Below are positions 1 to 6,734 of a stretch of 9,793 nucleotides of DNA, in pieces (the stretch's first letter is position 1; each line of letters starts with the position of its first letter). The position numbers and the translations under genes are program-made. The notes under the pieces were generated by a model. It did not search any database and was not told where the DNA came from. It worked only from the letters and a program-made list of their open reading frames with translations. The DNA comes from CAZDRX01 sp964508225 (GTDB taxonomy: Bacteria; Patescibacteriota; Gracilibacteria; Peribacterales; Peribacteraceae). The DNA is taken from assembly GCA_964508225.1 (NCBI GenBank), contig CAZDRX010000027.1:1-9793 (forward strand), in the 5' to 3' direction.

Positions 1-1
1 G

Positions 2-503
2 AAGTTCGCTCTGAGAGGAATCCGGATCTTCGCGTACGGGCTCGTGGTGACGGCGGCGACCTACGTGTTCGATCCTGTCTCCTACGTACGATTCGGAATC
101 CTGCATCTGATCGGCCTCTCCGTGATGCTCCTGCCACTCTGCGTGAGGCTGACATTCTGGAATGCGTTGCTCGGAGCCCTCCTCTTCGGGATCGGTCTCA
201 TCACACTCACGGTGCCGGGGACGACGGCGACACTTCTCTTCGGGGCGATGCCGAGTGGATTCCTCTCCATGGACTACTATCCGCTCCTCCCGTGGTTCGG
301 TGTGGTGCTCATCGGAGATGCACTGGGCGGACNNNNNNNNNNGCGGACTTTTCCTGAGAGCCGGAAGTCCTTCCCTCCTCCAGAGCACGCCCGACTGGTC
401 ACGGGGTATCACCGCCGCCTCCAAGAGATCGCTCCTCATCTACATGGCACACCAACCGCTCATCCTCCTCCTTCTCCGCCTCTTCCTCGGTCCGATCCGC
501 TGA
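2..503 (+). CDS. DUF1624 / HGSNAT-like membrane acyltransferase, C-terminal part, broken by an assembly gap
   Basis: The start lies off the left edge; the frame is open from base 2 (Lys-Phe-Ala-Leu). The segment FGILHLIGLS, then hydrophobic helices, then DYYPLLPWFGVVLIGDALGG match the DUF1624 / heparan-alpha-glucosaminide N-acetyltransferase catalytic family (multi-pass proteins that move acyl groups across the membrane onto glycans). After the ten Ns the expected C-terminus appears in the next frame: KRSLLIYMAHQPLILLLLRL, ending at TGA 501-503. Both halves belong to the same family, so this is one gene whose gap size is wrong (the true gap should be a multiple of 3), not a pseudogene. A translation that simply continues in the first frame runs to 544, but after the gap it turns Pro/His/Arg-rich and is spurious. 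The substrate cannot be told; an envelope sugar is the usual inference. Confidence 0.75.
333..342. other. assembly gap (10 N)
   Basis: Ten undetermined bases lie inside the acyltransferase gene. The family frame is codon phase 2 before the gap and phase 0 after it, so the placeholder length of 10 cannot be the real length unless there is another indel. A length divisible by three restores one continuous reading frame. Confidence 0.97.
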
Positions 504-547
504 TAGGGAGAAAGGGGACAAGGCAGCCTGACTCCCCCGGATGACTT

Positions 548-600
548 CCGAAAATGCGGCTGGAAGAGGGCAAAATGTCCTGTCTGGCTGACATTTTCGG
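548..600. repeat. alternative inverted repeats sharing one arm
   Basis: CCGAAAATG at 548-556 is an exact 9-base reverse complement of CATTTTCGG at 592-600. AAAATGTC at 572-579 is an exact 8-base reverse complement of GACATTTT at 590-597, with a 10-nt loop. The right arm is shared, so only one stem can form at a time. It lies 45-97 nt downstream of the acyltransferase stop and may act in 3'-end formation. The stems are AT-rich and lack a following T-run, so an intrinsic terminator is not supported. Confidence 0.4.
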
Positions 601-715
601 CCTGTTTGAGGGGGATAGCCAAGTGAAAAACTACGATTCAGGCTGTGAGGGGAGCATCCAGCTCATTTTGTATAAGGTTTCATACTGAAATCCGGAATCC
701 GTCGATCATCAGTTA

Positions 716-731
716 TGCACATTGGTGTGCA
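716..731. repeat. short perfect hairpin
   Basis: TGCACA (716-721), a 4-nt loop TTGG, then TGTGCA (726-731). The stem is a perfect 6 bp in an AT-rich spacer. It could be an operator-like dyad or chance; no linked gene start is nearby. Confidence 0.3.
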
Positions 732-816
732 CAAATAAGAGGCGAGCGGATAAACGCAGAAATTGTCATTCACCGCAGATATAAGCCATAAATCACGCAC
801 GAGGGGAGTCAACTGT

Positions 817-866
817 CCTGTATCTTTAAAGACGCACAATGTATCTTGTACATTATTCAATACAGG
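817..866. repeat. nested inverted repeats downstream of the baseplate-J-like gene
   Basis: An outer pair CCTGTAT (817-823) / ATACAGG (860-866) encloses a hairpin AATGTA (838-843) / TACATT (849-854) with a 5-nt loop. It also encloses, sharing one base with the outer arm, a perfect 10-bp palindrome TCTTTAAAGA (823-832). The block begins 10 nt past the stop codon of the minus-strand gene, so it could shape or protect the 3' end of the pgk transcript. There is no T-run, so a Rho-independent terminator is not claimed. Confidence 0.4.
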
Positions 867-875
867 GGTAAGGCT

Positions 876-2507
876 TCAGTTCTGCTTCTCCGTGATGGCG
901 ATGTTGTTCCCCAGCGTCGGCAATGTGAATGCCCACGGCGGCCACACCGATATGGTGACGGAATCCACTTCCGGCAGGTTCTTGATAATCCGGAGGGCTT
1001 CCGAGACCGTCTTCCCCGCCACCGAATCCCGGATGTACTTCCCGAATTTGGCGCCGCTCGGCGTAATCGGGTTAATCACATAGCGTTCGGTATAGGTCAA
1101 GGCGGCGGTGATCTTCACCCACAGGAAATCATCGTCCCATGGTGCGATCACATTGAGATCCATGTTGTCCTTCGTGAGTGATGTCTCCACCACCGTCTTG
1201 TCCGAGGGAATGCGCTCGTAGACCTCCCCTTTCAGGAGATTCAGCAGGTCATTCTCGTCGTAGAGGATGACGGTGTACTCGATCGTGCCCGTAATGGGGA
1301 TGCTCGTGACGTTTTGGCCGATGAAATCGCTGGAAAGGTCGAAATCCTTGAAGACGGCCTTCGTGAGATCCTGATAATTGAGCTGCACAAGATGCGAAGC
1401 ATGGAATTTGTTACGGCTCTGACGCTCATCCTCCACCTGCTGCTTGGCCACGTTCATGAGCTCCTGCTCGAGGGTCTGGCGTCCTCCGGGGTGCTGGGGC
1501 GTGCCCTCGATATCAGCTTTGGACAGCTGGTTCACATACGAGGTTTTGCCCCCGCTGCCGGGTTTCTGGTTACGTGCGTAGATGAAAGTGCGCTCCTTCT
1601 CGGAGAGACCGGGGAAGTCCCATTTCACACCCGCAGGGACGTTGCCGCGCTCCCCGAGAACCTCGCCGTACTGATCGATCGGATCGGCTTCGGCCTTCAC
1701 GTCATGTTTGGAACGGGCAGGCAGGATGAGATCCTCCGTGAGGCGGAACTTCATACCGGCCTGATTCAGGAGCCGCGTCCCCTCCCTGAGCGAATACTGC
1801 TCGTCGGAATCATTGAAGACCGTCACGGTCATGTGGGCATTCGTGCCCGTGAAGTTCTTGCTGATCTGGTCGTACGTCACCGTGCGGGTAATCGTGACGG
1901 TGAGCAGCGTCAGCGGCAACACGCGCACACGGTCGACCGGCACCGGCAGATTGGCACCCGACGCCACGAGGTACACATTCGTCGTGAAGCTGTTCGTCTC
2001 CTGATCCGGCCAGATCTTCACCTCGGCCGAGGGCAGGAGCTTGAAAAACGCGAAGAAGAAGACGACAGCGCTCGTGATGAGCAGGACCCAGATACGGACT
2101 TTTGGCAGGGACAGGAGCCCGACGGCCTGCAGGCGGCTGCGGATATCCTGCCGCCACGTGATGGGGCTGAAACTGCGGACGGCCTCGGCTTCATTCGCCT
2201 GTCCCTTGAGAAGCGGCCGGAGTGCCTTCAGGTTCTGCACCGTCTCCCAGCCGTGACGTACGGCGATCTCCCTGCCGCGGTCATTCTTGATCGCGAGGAG
2301 CAGGCGACGGTCGGCGTTGAGGGCTTTGGCCTCACGGAAGAACTGCGAGAGGTGTTCGTTGCTGAGCTTGTCGAACCCTTCCGGCGCTGCGACGAGCAGC
2401 ACGGTGCCTGCGATGCGACGAACGCTCCCCAGCAGCTGGCTGCTCGTAGGATTCTCGGGCGCGATAAGCACGGTGAGAGCCGTTCCCGTCACCTCGGTTT
2501 CAGGCAT
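876..2507 (-). CDS. single-pass membrane protein with baseplate-J-like extracytoplasmic domain
   Basis: From ATG 2507 the product has 543 residues. Residues about 8-100 look like a soluble alpha/beta domain (TVLIAPENPT; VLLVAAPE; RRLLLAIKNDRGREIA). One strong membrane segment follows at about 137-158 (WVLLITSAVVFFFAFF). The rest is a large beta-rich region ending near VWPPWAFTLPTLGNNIAI. This architecture resembles a family common in CPR genomes and often auto-annotated as baseplate J/gp47-like; no phage tail or secretion genes are nearby, so that name need not reflect function. Positive charge before the segment suggests the N-terminus is cytoplasmic. The gene follows pgk on the same strand, probably in one transcript. 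A GTG at 2564, 10 nt after the pgk stop, would add 19 residues; I prefer the ATG because the domain begins soon after it. Neither start has a clear Shine-Dalgarno sequence. The function is unknown; a cell-envelope role is inferred. Confidence 0.7.
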   Translation of the reverse strand: MPETEVTGTALTVLIAPENPTSSQLLGSVRRIAGTVLLVAAPEGFDKLSNEHLSQFFREAKALNADRRLLLAIKNDRGREIAVRHGWETVQNLKALRPLLKGQANEAEAVRSFSPITWRQDIRSRLQAVGLLSLPKVRIWVLLITSAVVFFFAFFKLLPSAEVKIWPDQETNSFTTNVYLVASGANLPVPVDRVRVLPLTLLTVTITRTVTYDQISKNFTGTNAHMTVTVFNDSDEQYSLREGTRLLNQAGMKFRLTEDLILPARSKHDVKAEADPIDQYGEVLGERGNVPAGVKWDFPGLSEKERTFIYARNQKPGSGGKTSYVNQLSKADIEGTPQHPGGRQTLEQELMNVAKQQVEDERQSRNKFHASHLVQLNYQDLTKAVFKDFDLSSDFIGQNVTSIPITGTIEYTVILYDENDLLNLLKGEVYERIPSDKTVVETSLTKDNMDLNVIAPWDDDFLWVKITAALTYTERYVINPITPSGAKFGKYIRDSVAGKTVSEALRIIKNLPEVDSVTISVWPPWAFTLPTLGNNIAITEKQN

Positions 2508-2574
2508 GGCGGAAAGTATGCCCGATGCACGCGAAAAGAGGAATCCGAGTGCAACCTTGTACACCCGCCCGAAC

Positions 2575-3771
2575 CTATTTCTCGAGGACCTTCAAGCTCT
2601 CGAACTTCTTGCCGGCGATGAACTCAAGCATCGCGCCGCCACCCATACTCACGAACGTATAGGCCGACAACGGATACTTGTACTTCAGATGAAAATCGAT
2701 CGTGTCCCCGCCGCCGATGAGACTGACCGCTCCTTTCTTGGTGGCAGCTGCCACTGCCTCGGCGATGCGCTTGGTCGCATGCGAAAATCTGTTGTATTCG
2801 TACACGCCGAGCGGCCCGTTCCAGACGATGAGCTTGGACTTGGAAATCGCCTCAATGTAACGAAGCAACGTGACTTTGCCGATGTCAAAGATCGACATAT
2901 CACCCACGATGTCTTCCACCGGCAAGTCAAGTTTTGCGGCGGTCTCGCTCAGCTCACTCGCGACCACGGCATCACGCGGGACGAGAATCTTGGCACTCCC
3001 CTCCTTGTCACTCTCCAGCATGAGCTCCTGCGCAAGCTCGGTCCCCTCCTCGTCGTACTTCGACGTACCGACATCGAAACCGCGCGCGGCGATGAGCGTA
3101 TTGGCGATGCATCCCCCGACGAGAATGTAATCCCCTTTCTTCAGGAAATTCTGGATCACGGGCACTTTCGTCTCCATTTTGGCTCCGGCGACGATGAGCG
3201 TCATCGGCCTTTTTGGCTTCTGGACTGCCATACTGAGGTGTTTGATCTCCTGCTCAAGATTGAAACCCATGTAGGCATCGAGCAGCTTCGGCACGCCCAC
3301 CATGCTCGCATGCACGCGGTGGCAGTTCGTGAACGCATCATTCACGTACACATCGGCAAGCTTCGCGAGTGCTTTGGAGAACTTCGGATCGTTCTTCTTC
3401 TCCTCGGGGTGAAAACGGAGGTTCTCGAGGAGGACGACTTCGCCCGGCTTCGCCTTGGCCACCGCCTTCTCGGCTTCGGGCCCAACGCAGTCCTTGGCGA
3501 AATGCACCGTCGTCTTGAGGAGCTTCTTCAGGATGGGCACAATCGGCGCCTGACTGAACTGCGGATCGGGACCGTCCTTGGGTCTTCCCTGATGCGCCAT
3601 GATGATGAGCACGGCACCGGACTTGAGAACGAACTTCATCGTCTTTTCGATGGCTTCCACACGCGTCGCATCCGTCACCTTGCCCTTCTCCATCGGGAGA
3701 TCGAATCCGGCGCGGAGCAGCACGCGCTTTCCCTTCAGTTTCGCGGTGCTGAGCAGGCGATAGGTCGGCAT
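2575..3771 (-). CDS. pgk: phosphoglycerate kinase
   Basis: This cytoplasmic glycolytic enzyme interconverts 1,3-bisphosphoglycerate plus ADP and 3-phosphoglycerate plus ATP. At 398 residues it is full length. Family landmarks are in order: RAGFDLPM (20-27), TRVEAIEKT with the basic-patch Arg37, AHQGRP (59-64), LLENLRF (114-120), VNDAFTNCHRVHAS (143-156), AGAKMETK with Lys198 and Lys202 (195-202), VWNGPLGVYE (316-325), GGGDT (353-357) and MGGGAMLEF (376-384). Two oddities stand out. The usual R-x-D-F-N 3-phosphoglycerate motif reads R-A-G-F-D, so Asp is Gly and Asn is Asp. The usual SHLGRP reads AHQGRP, a form I associate more with archaeal Pgk. The other 3-phosphoglycerate-pocket residues (His60, Arg63, Arg119, Arg152) are present. 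The start is ATG 3771, which places the N-terminal beta strand at the usual distance. It is probably transcribed with the downstream membrane protein. Confidence 0.95.
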   Translation of the reverse strand: MPTYRLLSTAKLKGKRVLLRAGFDLPMEKGKVTDATRVEAIEKTMKFVLKSGAVLIIMAHQGRPKDGPDPQFSQAPIVPILKKLLKTTVHFAKDCVGPEAEKAVAKAKPGEVVLLENLRFHPEEKKNDPKFSKALAKLADVYVNDAFTNCHRVHASMVGVPKLLDAYMGFNLEQEIKHLSMAVQKPKRPMTLIVAGAKMETKVPVIQNFLKKGDYILVGGCIANTLIAARGFDVGTSKYDEEGTELAQELMLESDKEGSAKILVPRDAVVASELSETAAKLDLPVEDIVGDMSIFDIGKVTLLRYIEAISKSKLIVWNGPLGVYEYNRFSHATKRIAEAVAAATKKGAVSLIGGGDTIDFHLKYKYPLSAYTFVSMGGGAMLEFIAGKKFESLKVLEK

Positions 3772-3777
3772 GAGTTC

Positions 3778-3805
3778 AGTCTACGAAGCTGAAGCGTTTT
3801 CGCAA
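3778..3805 (-). promoter_or_regulatory. candidate promoter of pgk
   Basis: On the minus strand TTGCGA (3805-3800), a 16-bp spacer, then TAGACT (3783-3778). ATG follows after 6 nt, so a start site about 7 nt past the -10 box would fall on or beside the ATG. The -10 matches consensus at only 4 of 6 positions. Support comes mainly from the same close spacing at other genes in this window. Confidence 0.35.
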
Positions 3806-3847
3806 GTGGTGGGGTCTCACTTTGCGGGAAAATCAATCGGAAAGCGC

Positions 3848-4210
3848 TCATGTCGACTGCCTGATCCAGCATGCGAGCTGCTCGGGAGGCTCAAGGCCAC
3901 CGAGACTGTAGCCCACAAGCACTCCCCCCTCGTTGATGACCGTGTCGATATCGCCGCTTTTCTCTGCCGAAGCATCGATCCGATCGAGGAGCGGCCGCAC
4001 AAGAGGCTTGAGCGGAGCCGAGAGAATGTACGCACGGCGGCCGAGGTGAAACATCTCTGCAAGCCGGAGCTCGAGATCCCGTACCGTCACGGTCGGATAG
4101 AAATCGAAGAAGCCGTCCACCTCCTGCGCGCGGAGAAGCGCATTCCACGTTTTACGTGCCTGACCGCTGCAACGTGCCGACAGAAGACCGAAGACGTACG
4201 CGTGAGCCAT
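3848..4210 (-). CDS. small protein of unknown function (120 aa)
   Basis: The gene is accepted because codon third positions are GC-rich in this frame, it starts at an ATG with a well-placed -10 hexamer (TAGAAT) 10 nt upstream, and it fills the space between pgk and the divergent transferase. No signal peptide or membrane helix is apparent. The N-terminal half is helical with basic and aromatic residues (TWNALLRAQEVDGFFDF). The C-terminal part has ILSAPLKPLVRPLLDRI (62-78) and INEGGVLVGYSLGG (92-105). That order vaguely recalls the C-terminal domain of ATP synthase delta subunit (AtpH), which has an SAxPL stretch followed by a GGvvv segment. It is too short for a full AtpH, and no other atp gene is in view, so this is only a hint. 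The opposite-strand ORF at 3770-4234 is treated as a shadow. Confidence 0.65.
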   Translation of the reverse strand: MAHAYVFGLLSARCSGQARKTWNALLRAQEVDGFFDFYPTVTVRDLELRLAEMFHLGRRAYILSAPLKPLVRPLLDRIDASAEKSGDIDTVINEGGVLVGYSLGGLEPPEQLACWIRQST

Positions 4211-4213
4211 GGG

Positions 4214-4222
4214 TGCTACAAT
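4214..4222 (+). promoter_or_regulatory. extended -10 promoter of the transferase gene
   Basis: TG at 4214-4215, one base, then TACAAT at 4217-4222 forms an extended -10 element matching consensus at 5 of 6 positions. The ATG of the transferase is 8 nt beyond it, so transcription would begin 1-2 nt before or at the start codon (leaderless). No good -35 is seen at 17 bp, which is normal for extended -10 promoters. Confidence 0.55.
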
Positions 4223-4226
4223 TCTA
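4221..4226 (-). promoter_or_regulatory. -10 box of the small divergent gene, overlapping the opposite -10
   Basis: On the minus strand TAGAAT (4226-4221) matches TATAAT at 5 of 6 positions and lies 10 nt before ATG 4210. It shares bases 4221-4222 with the plus-strand TACAAT, so both polymerases could not occupy the site together. No convincing -35 was found. Confidence 0.45.
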
Positions 4227-4230
4227 GGGT

Positions 4231-5259
4231 ATGACGGCGATTCTCGCCTTCCTCGCAGCGTTGGCTGGCTACGGACTCGTGATTGTCCTGTTTCCGAAAC
4301 TGGGCTTGCTCGATTTCCCAGAACGGTACGGGCTTACGCGCGCACGTCTCCCCTACCCCGCAGGCATCGTGGCTGTCGCAGTCTTCCTCGTGTTCTATGC
4401 GTGGGGCAGTGAATTCCGCGAACAGCAGATCGGCGTCATTGTCGCCGTGTCACTCCTCGGCATCGTGAGCTTCATCGATGACCGCACTCCCCTCTCTCCC
4501 CTCCTCCGGCTAACTGTGCAGTGCATTGCGGCCATCACGGTGTTCGTCGTCGGTTCGCGCATCTACACGCTGACGAATCCGCTCGGCGGCATCCTGAAGC
4601 TGGATACGTTTGTCGTGTCGTTTGGATCCTTCGGGACACTGCCCGTTGTCTCCGGACTCTTCACCGTCGCGTGGCTGCTCTTCACCGTCAATGCGCTGAA
4701 CTGGCTCGACGGTGTCCCGGGGCAAGTGAGTGTCGTGAGCTTCGTCGCGTTCCTCATGCTCGGCCTCCTCGCGCTCTACAGAAACGGAGAACCGCAGACC
4801 GCGGAACTCGCGTTCATCCTTGCGGGCATCGCACTCGCGGGCTGTCTCTTCGATTTCCCTCCGGCGAAAGTGCTCCTCGGTGATACGGGATCGATGTTCT
4901 TCGGATTCATGCTGGGGCTGCTCGGCGTCTACAGCGGCGGCAAGGTGGCGACAGTCTTCCTCGCGCTCGGTTTACCGCTTCTGGATGCGCTCTTCGTGGT
5001 CATCCGTCGTCTCTCACGCGGCGACTCCCCTCTCAAGGGCGGACGTGATCACCTGCATCACCTCCTGCTTGATAGAGGCTGGAGCGAGCGTCAGGTGATC
5101 GCACTCACGGCATCGGTCGGCACCGCATTCGGTCTCGGTGCGCTCTTCATGAGCACGGCACAAAAAGGTATCGCCATCGTCGTGCTGATGGGAATCGTGC
5201 TCGTTCTGACGAAGGTCGCGTCTAACGGTCGAACACCATCGGACCGCTCGTCGCGGTGA
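4231..5259 (+). CDS. MraY/WecA-family polyprenyl-phosphate sugar-phosphate transferase
   Basis: This integral membrane enzyme family transfers a sugar-1-phosphate from a UDP-sugar to undecaprenyl phosphate, the first membrane step of peptidoglycan, teichoic-acid or O-glycan synthesis. The 342-residue product is almost entirely hydrophobic helices with the family's cytosolic loops. FIDDRTPLSP (81-90) holds the Asp-Asp pair. NALNWLDGVPGQ (154-165) corresponds to the NAxNxxDGxDG loop. PAKVLLGDTGSMFFG (211-225) is the GDTGS motif, Asp252 lies in a GLPLLDALF segment, and GRDHLHHLLLDRG (271-283) is the HxHH loop. Against canonical members, the DG-D-G element reads DGVPG and the N-terminal Pro-x-x-GG segment is reduced to YPAGI, so sugar specificity cannot be assigned; WecA/TagO-like is likelier than MraY itself. 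The start is ATG 4231, without a Shine-Dalgarno sequence. The last 38 nt overlap the convergent M23 gene. Confidence 0.88.
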   Translation: MTAILAFLAALAGYGLVIVLFPKLGLLDFPERYGLTRARLPYPAGIVAVAVFLVFYAWGSEFREQQIGVIVAVSLLGIVSFIDDRTPLSPLLRLTVQCIAAITVFVVGSRIYTLTNPLGGILKLDTFVVSFGSFGTLPVVSGLFTVAWLLFTVNALNWLDGVPGQVSVVSFVAFLMLGLLALYRNGEPQTAELAFILAGIALAGCLFDFPPAKVLLGDTGSMFFGFMLGLLGVYSGGKVATVFLALGLPLLDALFVVIRRLSRGDSPLKGGRDHLHHLLLDRGWSERQVIALTASVGTAFGLGALFMSTAQKGIAIVVLMGIVLVLTKVASNGRTPSDRSSR

Positions 5260-6724
5260 AGGCTCCGCGCGTGGAGATGAAGAGCGTCTTGCTTCCGCGC
5301 GCGAGCACGTTGACCGTGGCCGTACCATTCGCGAAGTCGAGAGGACCGAGTTCTGCGGGACGGATCACCGCTTCACCGAATTCCGGCACCACGTAGAGCC
5401 TGCCGGAGAACGACGGCGACTGGACGAGATTTCCGTTCGCATCCAAAGCGTTGATGCGGATCTTCTGCCACGTGTGCGAGAGCTTGCCGGAGGTATCGAT
5501 GGAAAGGTGGTCCACGTCGGTATCCACGCCGCCGGACGGAACGGGCGCGATATTGTCGGCTGCCGCAGTTTTCACTTCCGTGACGACGACGGCCACAGCG
5601 GAAGCTGCAGACGAGGAAGCGGAGGATGCCACGGAACTCGAGGACGAGGACTCTGCCGGAGCCGCAGGCTTCACCGTAGCGGCGACTCTGACAGATCCGC
5701 GTCGAGCGGCTCTGGCAGTAGCGAGAAGCTTGAGGCGCTCCCCCGGTGTGACTCTGGCCACGACGGTCGTCTGCGCGCTCACGCCTCCGGTCGATCCGCC
5801 GGTACTCCGGGCGATCACAGGTGCCACGTAACTGTCGTACTCGGACACGAAGGCCATGGGGTTCAGCGTGTTCGTGAGCACATTGCCGCGGAAAGCCGTG
5901 CTGTTCACCGCCTGTGCGAAGCTCATGCCGCTGCTCCGTGCCTGCTCACTCGTGAACGGCCAGTACGGATGGAACGGAGCGGACGCCTTCTCGATCTGGA
6001 AGTAGAGGTGGTATCCCGTCGCTCCGAACACCGTGCCGGTGTTGCCGACGGTACCGATGTGCTCTCCTTTATGGAGCACCTGACCTTCCATGACATCGAT
6101 GGCATCCATGTGGGCGTACGTCGAGTAGATGGTGGAGATCTGCGAGTCGCCGTCCGGCACAGGGGCATTCGGATGACGGATCATCACGTAATGTCCGAAG
6201 CCGACGGAATCACGGGAGACCTTCTCGACGATACCGTTTCCGATCGCAACAACCGGCGTACCGCGCGGCGCATCGATATCCACTCCGGCGTGACTGCCGT
6301 ACGGGGAATTGTAACCGCCCGCCCAGAGTGTCGAGTACGCCTGCTTCGCCAGATCCGACGCCGTGCCCGCGGCGAGCGCGGACGCATCGTAGGGCGGCAG
6401 ATCACGCAGCGCGATCTCCGGCACCTGATTGTACGTGCCGGTTTGCTTGTTTCCTCCGTACTGTGCCCACACGGTGTAATCCGGAACCTTGGCGATCGGC
6501 GATACGGTACCGACGAACGCGATGAGTGCATCGTCCTCCTTGCCGAGCACCGTTTTCCAGAAGGCGTACCAGCCATGCTGACCCACCATGTTTCCGGCAA
6601 CGAACGCGAAGAGCGAAAACGCCGCAATCATGAACGAGAGCTTCTGCTTGGCGAGGTGAAGAACCTTGGGCTGTCTCACCTTGTAGACCGAGCGCCGGGA
6701 GAAGGAATTCTGTGTCTGGCTCAT
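5222..6724 (-). CDS. membrane-anchored M23/LytM-domain protein with degenerate zinc site and C-terminal beta domain
   Basis: The 500-residue product has a basic N-terminus, one membrane anchor at about 31-47, then a LytM/M23 domain at about 137-255. The M23 landmarks are HAGVDIDAPRGTPVVA (His145, Asp149), YAHMD (His205) and GATGYHLYFQIE (His239, Tyr241). Active LytM enzymes read HLHFE here, and the second His binds zinc; this protein has Tyr241 instead. The remaining ligands and the probable catalytic His residues are kept, so it may be a weak or inactive hydrolase acting as a peptidoglycan binder or as an amidase activator like EnvC/NlpD (inference). A Ser/Ala-rich linker (about 353-378) leads to a beta-sandwich-like C-terminus (KIRINALDANGNLVQSPSFS; ATVNVLARGSKTLFIS) resembling bacterial Ig-like domains. 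It is predicted extracytoplasmic and envelope-associated. The start is ATG 6724, with no Shine-Dalgarno sequence. Confidence 0.88.
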   Translation of the reverse strand: MSQTQNSFSRRSVYKVRQPKVLHLAKQKLSFMIAAFSLFAFVAGNMVGQHGWYAFWKTVLGKEDDALIAFVGTVSPIAKVPDYTVWAQYGGNKQTGTYNQVPEIALRDLPPYDASALAAGTASDLAKQAYSTLWAGGYNSPYGSHAGVDIDAPRGTPVVAIGNGIVEKVSRDSVGFGHYVMIRHPNAPVPDGDSQISTIYSTYAHMDAIDVMEGQVLHKGEHIGTVGNTGTVFGATGYHLYFQIEKASAPFHPYWPFTSEQARSSGMSFAQAVNSTAFRGNVLTNTLNPMAFVSEYDSYVAPVIARSTGGSTGGVSAQTTVVARVTPGERLKLLATARAARRGSVRVAATVKPAAPAESSSSSSVASSASSSAASAVAVVVTEVKTAAADNIAPVPSGGVDTDVDHLSIDTSGKLSHTWQKIRINALDANGNLVQSPSFSGRLYVVPEFGEAVIRPAELGPLDFANGTATVNVLARGSKTLFISTRGAFTATSGPMVFDR

Positions 6725-6734
6725 GTGGGTTTTG

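Larger units (their letters stand above)
504..875. other. gene-free convergent spacer
   Basis: This 372-bp stretch lies between the 3' ends of the acyltransferase (+) and the baseplate-J-like gene (-). I see no convincing gene in it: the short ORFs have no family resemblance. The right two thirds (about 620-875) are visibly AT-richer than the flanking genes and hold several inverted repeats, listed separately. No tRNA-like cloverleaf or rRNA segment was recognised. No classic GC-stem plus T-run terminator was found. Confidence 0.7.

Noticed and set aside
504..875. tRNA, CRISPR or mobile-element remains in the gene-free spacer
   Set aside because: I found no cloverleaf pattern, no regularly spaced direct repeats, no transposase fragment and no flanking target-site duplication.
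1314..3792. Long plus-strand ORFs (1314-2621, 435 codons; 2287-3792, 501 codons) opposite the baseplate-J-like gene and pgk
   Set aside because: They lie antisense to recognisable genes, are rich in Arg, His, Leu and Gly as expected from reading high-GC codons backwards, and show no family motif.
3797..3832. Imperfect inverted repeat between pgk and the 120-aa gene as a terminator
   Set aside because: The arms have bulges, and on both strands the 3' arm ends in A rather than a T-run, so it does not fit an intrinsic terminator.
3770..4234. 154-codon plus-strand ORF opposite the 120-aa gene
   Set aside because: It overlaps the pgk start and runs over the divergent promoter into the transferase start. 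The minus-strand ORF has a better start context and codon third positions.
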